A stretch of 64,000 bases of DNA from Rhizobium rosettiformans (lineage in GTDB: Bacteria > Pseudomonadota > Alphaproteobacteria > Rhizobiales > Rhizobiaceae), in contig NZ_CP032405.1 in NCBI RefSeq assembly GCF_016806065.1, positions 4,306,001 through 4,370,000 of the forward strand, read 5' to 3'. Shown in pieces: positions 63,972 through 64,000 of this stretch. The position numbers and the translations under genes were made by a program. The notes under the pieces were generated by a model. That model searched no databases and was not told the DNA's origin. It saw nothing but the letters and a program-made list of their open reading frames with translations. The number at the start of each line of letters is the position of its first letter. Position 1 is the stretch's first letter.

Positions 63972-64000
63972 TCACTCCGCAGCCACGGGGGCCGATTGGG
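63972..64000 (-). CDS. urtC: 3' end of urtC (urea ABC transporter permease)
   Basis: Reading leftwards from the window edge, the frame QSAPVAAE-stop ends at 63972, four bases before the urtD start. Only eight residues are visible, so the assignment rests on gene order. Confidence 0.4.

Overview
The window looks like chromosomal DNA of a Rhizobiaceae alphaproteobacterium (Rhizobium/Agrobacterium/Neorhizobium/Shinella type). This rests on the GC-rich coding sequence, an ExoD-family gene, a urease cluster with the rhizobial accessory genes next to urt urea-transporter genes, and intergenic palindromic mosaic repeats of the RIME type. It is inference from gene content; no database search was possible.

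Layout. 1-3.4 kb: ATP-grasp / alpha-E / transglutaminase trio and a J-domain-like gene. 3.4-7.5 kb: a MarR regulator, tRNA-Arg(CCG), and a long-chain acyl-CoA ligase with an SBF-family transporter. 7.5-18.8 kb: a 1711-residue Ser/Thr-rich protein made almost wholly of 211 in-phase octapeptide repeats. Divergent from it is a glycosylation cluster: a TPR-OGT/SPINDLY-type transferase, a second glycosyltransferase-like protein with a FAMeT-like insert, UDP-galactopyranose mutase and UDP-glucose 4-epimerase. 18.9-23.5 kb: a NaChBac-type sodium channel, an ABC-F ATPase, a truncated haemoglobin, and small genes. 23.8-40.5 kb: a reductive pyrimidine degradation regulon (preT, preA, dihydropyrimidinase, ureidopropionase-type hydrolase, TetR regulator, ABC importer). 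It is interrupted by a GGDEF-EAL gene, exoD, a DMT transporter and a MazEF-like toxin-antitoxin pair. 40.8-46.3 kb: an RND efflux pair and a Crp/Fnr regulator behind a perfect anaerobox. 46.3-56.1 kb and 63.2-64 kb (minus strand): urea uptake and urease (urtC end, urtD, urtE, an esterase, ureD, ureA, ureB, two accessory genes, ureC, a urease-region gene, a diguanylate cyclase, ureE, ureF, ureG).

The urea locus is split by a compact Mu-like transposable element at 56118-63079 (6962 bp). I could define its ends from terminal TG...CA, a 5-bp target duplication (TTCTC on both sides), and inverted transposase-site repeats at both ends. It carries a repressor, a Ner-like protein, MuA and MuB homologues, a GemA-like protein and several small unknown proteins, but no lysis, head or tail genes. 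It sits inside a RIME-like repeat between urtD and urtE.

The two most interesting items are the giant octad-repeat protein beside an OGT-type glycosyltransferase cluster (a candidate surface-protein glycosylation system), and the structureless Mu-like element with three copies of an unrecognised domain in its last two genes.
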